Positions 58,206-64,000 of a stretch of DNA of 64,000 bases are shown here, piece by piece. The DNA is from Chlorops oryzae (lineage: Eukaryota > Arthropoda > Insecta > Diptera > Chloropidae), in the NCBI GenBank assembly GCA_020466095.1, contig CM035807.1, forward strand, positions 23,461,243-23,525,242. Reading direction: 5' to 3'. Positions within the stretch are counted from its first letter, which is position 1. Each line of letters opens with the position of its first letter. The position numbers were made by a program, and so were the translations under genes. Under the pieces are notes generated by a model that was not told the DNA's origin, ran no database searches, and was given only the letters and a program-made list of their open reading frames with translations.

Positions 58206-61200
58206 GAAAGTCGAAAAATGTCCTAAAAACGTGGGGCAAAATGGGGAAATAAAAACGAAAAAAAATGCCTTTAAAACGCTTTAACTCATTTCTGAACTTA
58301 AAGTGATAAAAATTTTGTGGTGACTAATTATAATAAGGTTTACCTTTATAAAGAATACAATTATTGATGTTCATTTTTTGTTCTATTTAAATAAGAAGTT
58401 AACAGTTACTATGATCAGCTGTCTATTACCCAGTGAGCAGTATCGTTTAAATTCACTCAACTCGTGTGTTAATGGCTTAAAGTCTCCAAGTTCAATCCAT
58501 TGAAAAATGTCTTTAAGATCTTTGATTTATGTTTTAAAATTGTTCATTCGCTTTGAAAGCTTTTGGAAACGGTTTTAAGTAGCTTAATACTTATAAGGTT
58601 TACTCTTTCGATTCTTTAGACACTTCAAAGGCGATGACGAGTCACGAGTCGCGACCATGGATGACTCATGGAGTCAAGTTCAAACAATTTTCAAAAATTA
58701 TTTTTACTCTATTTAAAATATTTTCTTTTAAGAAGATTTTAAGTTTCCATCACAATCTAAAACTCAAATGATTTCCTCAGTCATTTATCAAAGATTTCGA
58801 GAACATCTTTCAGAAGCAATAATTTAGAAATTTTTATAGATTTTTTTCATCGTTTTGGGGGCACTACCTATCAGAGCCCTTCTACCCCTACCTAATATTT
58901 TTTCTAAAGAAAATTCACTCGAAGTATGCCCATATGAGAGAAATTGCACTGTATATCATTCAATAAGAAAACTCCTTATGAGCTCAGACCATAATTTGAA
59001 CATATTTGCAATTATATTTTCCAGCTGCTTACACTTCATCCCTATTTAAATCCTTATGATAAATAATCGTAACGATCTCGGCTCCTGTAGTAAATTATAA
59101 TTTAAATATTTATTGTTCATAATTCTTTATGGTGCTTTCAAATAAAATCCGCATTAAAGTTGAACCCGGGCAGGGGACAATAATAAGAGCACACAAACAC
59201 GACCATTCAATGAAGGATAATAAAAGCTTTATTGCGAGAGGTGTTTAATGTCACGACATATTTCATTTTATGTCCAGAAACTTGTTCATTCACTCAGGTT
59301 ATTTTTCTCTACGTTTGAGAGTTATTTATTCATATTCTTCTGCACAAAATTTCATTGATTTTTGGACAAAGAAAATATTGATAAAATCTTTTGAGAGCAA
59401 TATTATTATTCAATTGATATGGTCATTCGAATAGTCATGGGAATAAAATCAATTTCTCCGTTCACGCTTATTTTTTTTTTTCTCATACATTCTGTATAAC
59501 CGCAGAACTGCACGGCTTTCCACACGAAATGCTTTCATTCACTCGTTTTGCGATTGATCCAATCATCTCGATCTCTTTTTCTCATTGTGAAATACTTATG
59601 AATTCTTTTTATTATCACATTCGGGCTTATACATACGCACGCGACCCATTTGCGTATCAATCATGCTCTCGGTTGTTCATGGTCGAGCGCTTGCCTTAAC
59701 CCTTGTGCATAGCCTTCAAGCCATATTGGTCAATCAAGCGTACCGTAAGCTTGCGCCTGTACACGCTTGCGGTCGAGTCGAAATCACTCATACGCATAAG
59801 TCAAAATTAATTGGGCATTTAAACGGGACGGCCGAAGACACAGCGCAGCGCCTGACCGACGACCACAGTAATACGGTTGGCTCTTATGTAGGTACGTTGA
59901 TATGGCAACACAGCCGCACTCAAGCTTACCACAATATAAATGGACCTCTTTAGGTTGCTGCTTCTCCAATAGCAATAGAGGTTCTTTATGGTCCCATAAA
60001 AAAATTTGCGACTAACACGAGCGCACCCTCGCACTGATACTTACGCCCACTTCCACTCCACTCCAGCCCACTGCGCACCATTGAACGGCGTTATATTGAA
60101 ATCGAAATCTACATCGAAATCGAAATCATAATTTGAATAATATTGTATCTGCGGCGCCTTTGAGATGCCAGCTTAAAGCTTCTCAGTTGGCCACTGAACG
60201 ACGTACTTGAGGAGATTGATTTTCTGAATAATCATTCTCGAGCACATATCAACGATTACAGTCCTTGGTTTCGAGGAGAGCATAAAATTTTATGTGCCCT
60301 AAAAAAAAAAAAAATAAGAAGAAGTAAAAGAAAAATTCGGGTTATTCAAGCTTAGAAAAAAACGGCTGTATTTCTGAATTGAATCTGTTTCCTTTCGATG
60401 CTTATGAAGAGCCTTTAGATATGTTTTTTTTTTTTGTCATTAACGAGCCTCGCTTGAAGACGAAGACAAAAGGATATGAGAAGAACCATCTTAAATCGTT
60501 TGGTCCTTTAATTCAAATCAAAATAGTAGCTTGATCCTTTCATTTTTTTTTTCTCATTTAATATCCTCACATATTTCAAAGCTCAAGGATTGCTCGTAAG
60601 TATCTCATTTAATAAAATAGCCCCCGCAATACTAGTATTATGACCAACTTCCTTTATTTACACCAGTCTCCGTTTGAGTAACTTTAATGAAAAGTTCAAC
60701 CTGCTCTAAGAAGACATCCGCAACAAGAACAATACTCTCCACTCTTTTCTGTATACAAGTGTATGTATGTTTGTATGTGTTTATCTGCAACGGGTCTCTA
60801 TTTTGAGTCTCGAGTATTGAGTAGAGAAAATTTTTGAAATATATTTTGTTATAAATTCATTGCGGTCCATTTAGACAAGACTTACAGCAGACATTCTTCA
60901 CTTTATCCTTATCATCATCGTTTTACGTTCCGGGAACTATAAGCTGCCACAACGTATGCCATAAGCTGAAGTATATTTACCACCCATCGGCCCAAGCCCC
61001 TCCAGTCAAGCGAAGTGTGTATGTATGTATATATGTATAAACATTACACCGTGCAAGCGTAGTCATTTATACTCTTCGCATTCCGTCAGCTTATATTTAT
61101 TGCTTTTGGCATCAGATTTGGATCCTTCTCCACCAGGTGGAGCGTGAAACGACACGGCACCGACGATGTAGAGACACCATTCTGACCATTTCATTGCTGC

Positions 61201-63225
61201 TGCGATTCGCTTTAGTCTTTTTAGTCCTCTTAGTCTTCTTCTTCATAGTCTTTTTCATAGTGCTAATTTTGTAGTTTTTCTTTCTTCTATTTTCTTTGTT
61301 TTTTTTTTTTTGTGTATACAATCCATTGAAGTAGAGTTTATGGACTTCATGGCAATGTAGCATTTTTTGGTTTTGTTTCGACTTTTACTAAGTTCCATAC
61401 TCATTTACTTTCTTCACAACATACATATAGCGAACTTTCCCCTTCGTTCCAATAACGCTCTTATGCATTTGTAATCGTATCCTCGGGGCGTTTATTGATT
61501 GATTTACACAACCTTTAAATTGTTTCTTCCCGTATGAGAATGCAGAACGCTGGCAGTCGTGGAATCTTTGATTGAATGAGTGAATCGGTGAGCGGTTTAT
61601 GTGTTAATGTGACCCAGCGGGAATTTTGTCTGTCGCCAGTCATCAATCGAGTCCATTAACTTGATGGAACTTACTTACTAAGTATTTGGTACGAGAGATG
61701 AAAGCATACGATATAAATGTGAGTAGTAACGACTCTTCTCTTTTTGGATGTGACATTTCTCGCTGGGATGCAATTTCGTTCGGTGCGAATATAAGTAGGA
61801 TTCATTTCTATTGTAAATATGGTGTTCATATATGAACATACATATATACATCTATGTACGTGAGAGCGCTCAATATTGAAGGATATGTTGAAGCATAGTA
61901 ATGGCTTCGATTTATCGTTGCTCGATTTGGAATTTTTGGCATAAATAGGTTAGCAGAGTAGTCCGATCGATGGTGGTGAAGTGTGTTGAAAAAGGGGTCT
62001 GCTCTAGTTGAAAAATAGTTTTACGAAATTTTGGTATTTCGGCATTCGCTTGCATGTTTGACTGGTAATTGAATTTAAATCAAATCTGCATAAAAAATAT
62101 TTAAAAAAAATAAAAATCCTTTCTCTTGAGACTTTCTATTGTCATGGCGTTTTGCATAATATAATGAGGTCCTTTGTATCGCATAGGTACATCCTTTTCT
62201 ATTGCCTTTGCGCGGTACCTTTATTTAATTTTTTTCCCCCCATATACATTTTTTTTTTTCATTGCGATGGAAATGCAATTTCTCAAACGCTTCAGGGGAA
62301 ACTCTTCTTTCCAAAACGCACCTATTTTGCATGGGAGCATAAAAGCAACAGTGTTGCCATATCCTTCTACTCCTTGTTTATGCATTTCGTTGTCGTCGAC
62401 ATCATCGTCTATTTACTTTCCAGTCTTGTCATCGCGATATACAATTCAAAATTCAACGTTCGCCTGGCATATCACATTATAGAGTCACACAGTTTGGAGG
62501 CAGCGCATACGCATAGGTAAACCTCGACGTCTAGCTCCTTCGAACTTATGTGAACATTGTCGTTCCATCCATCTGCACGTTCTGTGTGTGTGTTTGTGTG
62601 TCTCTGGTTATGTGGGAATTTCGCAATGACTTTGCTGTGCGCGCGTCGATATCAAAAACTTAATTATGAATTCCGTAAGGCTTTCGGCTTTGTTTTTGCT
62701 GTCATCCAGGCATCTCTGATTTCGGCTTGTTGTCAGGAAATCATCGTATGCTCTCGTGCAGCATAAATTCCATTGCCATGGTACACGGTATGAATTTTTG
62801 CGCTGTGCGTGCGACTCCGGCAGCGACTGCGACTGCGATGGAAATTATATCAAAAGATCATATCAAGCAAGAAGAAAATTTGAAAGTTTTGCTTACGTGA
62901 TGCGCGCTCAATATTTTTTGGGGTTTTTCCTTTTTTTTCGTTTTACGATTTTCGAACGTTGAGCAACATTTACGCGTTTGTGTATTAGCGAAAATACAAT
63001 TGTTGTTGAATTGTTTTATTCGCTGCGGATTTTCTAGGGTGCTTTAGAGATTTGAATGAGGATATGAGAAATCTTGTTAGTTTTAGAATGCTTTAACAAA
63101 AGGTTCCTCATAACTCGATAAAGAGCGAAGCTTTCTCTTCAGTGAATCCTTAAATTGCTCTTACGTTATAGTTTGAGGATATACATATGCACAATATTGT
63201 ATCTAAAGTTGTTAAATTGAAATTT
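58206..63225. other. Non-coding stretch without a confirmed gene
   Basis: AT-rich sequence with A and T runs. A somewhat GC-richer part at 59660-59960 has a 96-codon plus-strand frame (MLSVVHGRALALTL...) without recognisable domains, splice context or codon pattern. No transposon ends were detected. Confidence 0.45.
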
Positions 63226-63228
63226 AGT

Positions 63229-63610
63229 GTTATGGAAACAAAGAAGCTCCGCTGGATATACGGGCTGTTTCGTCTTGATCATGTTCCAAACGTGGACATT
63301 CTTAGGCGCTACATATCGATCGATAAATTAAATTTTCGATAGATTAAATAATTGATAGATTAAATTATCGATATATTAAATTATCGATATATTAAATAAT
63401 CGATAGATTATTAAAATTAAAGTATCGATAATTGAATTTATCGATAATTGAATTTATCGATAATTTAATTTATCGATATTTAAATTATCTAAAAACAAAG
63501 ACATAGTTGCTGCATGAACTGGGAAATTGCGGGAAACAAGGCTACGATGGTATGGACACGTCCTGAGAGTAATTGAGGGCCCTAGACGCTGTAGGACGTA
63601 CCTCGGATGA
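63229..63610 (+). pseudogene. Fragments of a non-LTR retrotransposon reverse-transcriptase C terminus
   Basis: One frame at 63229-63320 reads METKKLRWIYGLF followed by NVDILRRY. A second at 63542-63610 reads LRWYGHVLRVIEGPRR before a stop. The LRW-G-H-V-R pattern with a preceding LRxIYG block is characteristic of the region after the RT domain in several insect LINE families. An AT-rich repeat (63320-63490) separates the pieces. There is no intact domain; the family cannot be named. Confidence 0.45.
63320..63490. repeat. Palindromically arranged ATCGATA minisatellite
   Basis: The left half consists of units like ATCGATAGATTAAAT and the right half of their inverse, AATTTATCGAT, meeting near 63410. 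Individual ATCGAT words are also self-complementary. The whole could fold as one large hairpin. Confidence 0.8.
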
Positions 63611-63794
63611 TGCAACCGACCGAACAAAATAGAGGAACTGATGGCGTTCTGCAGACCCCGCGCTAGGCCAGGGCAATTAAATCACCCAAGGATAACAAGG
63701 AGAGAATTAATAACAATACTTTAGATTACAGTTTAAATAGGATTATAATGACTTTAGAATCCTCATATAAGAAATTAATGATTATTAATTGATT

Positions 63795-63960
63795 ACGATT
63801 GCAGGTAAACGAATATTGATCATGATTACTTGGTACTACGAAAAGTAATCAAAAGTAATCAAGTAAATAATCCCACTACTTTTGAAGATTATTTTTGATT
63901 ATTTTTGATTTTTTTGTAGGTAGTCCAAAGTAATCATGATCAACATTCGATTACTTGTAA
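63795..63960. repeat. Foldback repeat (inverted arms)
   Basis: The left arm contains GAATATTGATCATGATTACT (63811-63830) and the right arm, read inverted, GAATGTTGATCATGATTACT, both followed by a GG-ACTAC motif and then AATCAAAA-type units. The loop is near 63860-63885. There is no clear target duplication. Probably a miniature element or part of one. Confidence 0.6.
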
Positions 63961-63982
63961 AGAGAGTGAATAACTTCCTTCC

Positions 63983-64000
63983 AAAAAAAAAAAAAAAAAA
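63983..64000. repeat. A run at the window end
   Basis: Eighteen A residues to the last base. It may be a simple run or a retroelement tail; the window ends here, so it cannot be resolved. Confidence 0.7.

Noticed and set aside
59663..59953. 96-codon frame in a GC-richer stretch
   Set aside because: No homology pattern, splice context or signal features that I can recognise; left as unsupported.

Overview
The window looks like intronic or intergenic DNA from a higher dipteran fly (Schizophora; tephritid or drosophilid-like). The evidence is AT-rich sequence with very many short tandem repeats, a spliced piggyBac-like transposase, Tc1-like DD37E transposons, and two elements carrying the (GTCY)n-plus-core arrangement known from dipteran mini-me/Helentron-associated elements. 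Nearly all long open frames are translations of simple repeats. No complete host gene is supported.

Layout. 1-7 kb: non-coding, with a short hairpin repeat (1626-1710) and a fragment of a TIR repeat (about 2190-2465). 7.4-8.7 kb: a full-length but frameshifted Tc1-like transposon. 9.2-9.9 kb: a 780-bp element with TA duplications and a 204-bp internal inverted repeat. 9.97-10.7 kb: a TIR repeat that was itself entered by a 384-bp element with 27-bp perfect ends. 11.1-11.4 kb: a truncated second copy of the Tc1-like family. 11.4-30 kb: mainly non-coding, with a possible promoter or first exon near 17.0-17.8 kb and two copies of a hAT-like miniature element (19.4 and 25.9 kb). 30.04-30.58 kb: the best host-gene candidate, an exon with an acceptor, a start codon, a signal-peptide-like N terminus and a phase-1 donor. 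30.8-31.7 kb: a mini-me/HINE element. 31.9-32.6 kb: a long polypyrimidine tract.

39.8-40.1 kb: a third, decayed hAT-like miniature copy. 40.26-43.92 kb: the centrepiece, a piggyBac-like transposon with TTAA duplications, 13-bp ends and palindromic subterminal repeats. A Tc1-like DD37E element with perfect 28-bp ends and an intact 347-codon frame has inserted into the first coding exon of its transposase. Counting bases, removal of that insert with one TA copy leaves a continuous two-exon frame of 576 codons. 45.7-46.1 kb: a 10-bp minisatellite. 47.6-48.5 kb: a second polypyrimidine tract. 49.1-49.4 kb: a TA-flanked miniature element. 52.57-53.78 kb: a second mini-me/HINE element with five tandem units of about 127 bp. 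58.0-58.2 kb: a tRNA-like SINE head. 63.2-64 kb: reverse-transcriptase fragments around a palindromic ATCGATA repeat, then a foldback repeat and a terminal A run.

The genes recognised here are all transposases. The nested structures give a relative order of insertion (Tc1-like into piggyBac-like; the 384-bp element into the 9.97-kb repeat). The candidate signal-peptide exon suggests the surroundings may be the long introns of a secreted or membrane protein gene, but no further exons could be confirmed. No searches were run; family names rest on motifs, catalytic spacing, ends and target duplications.
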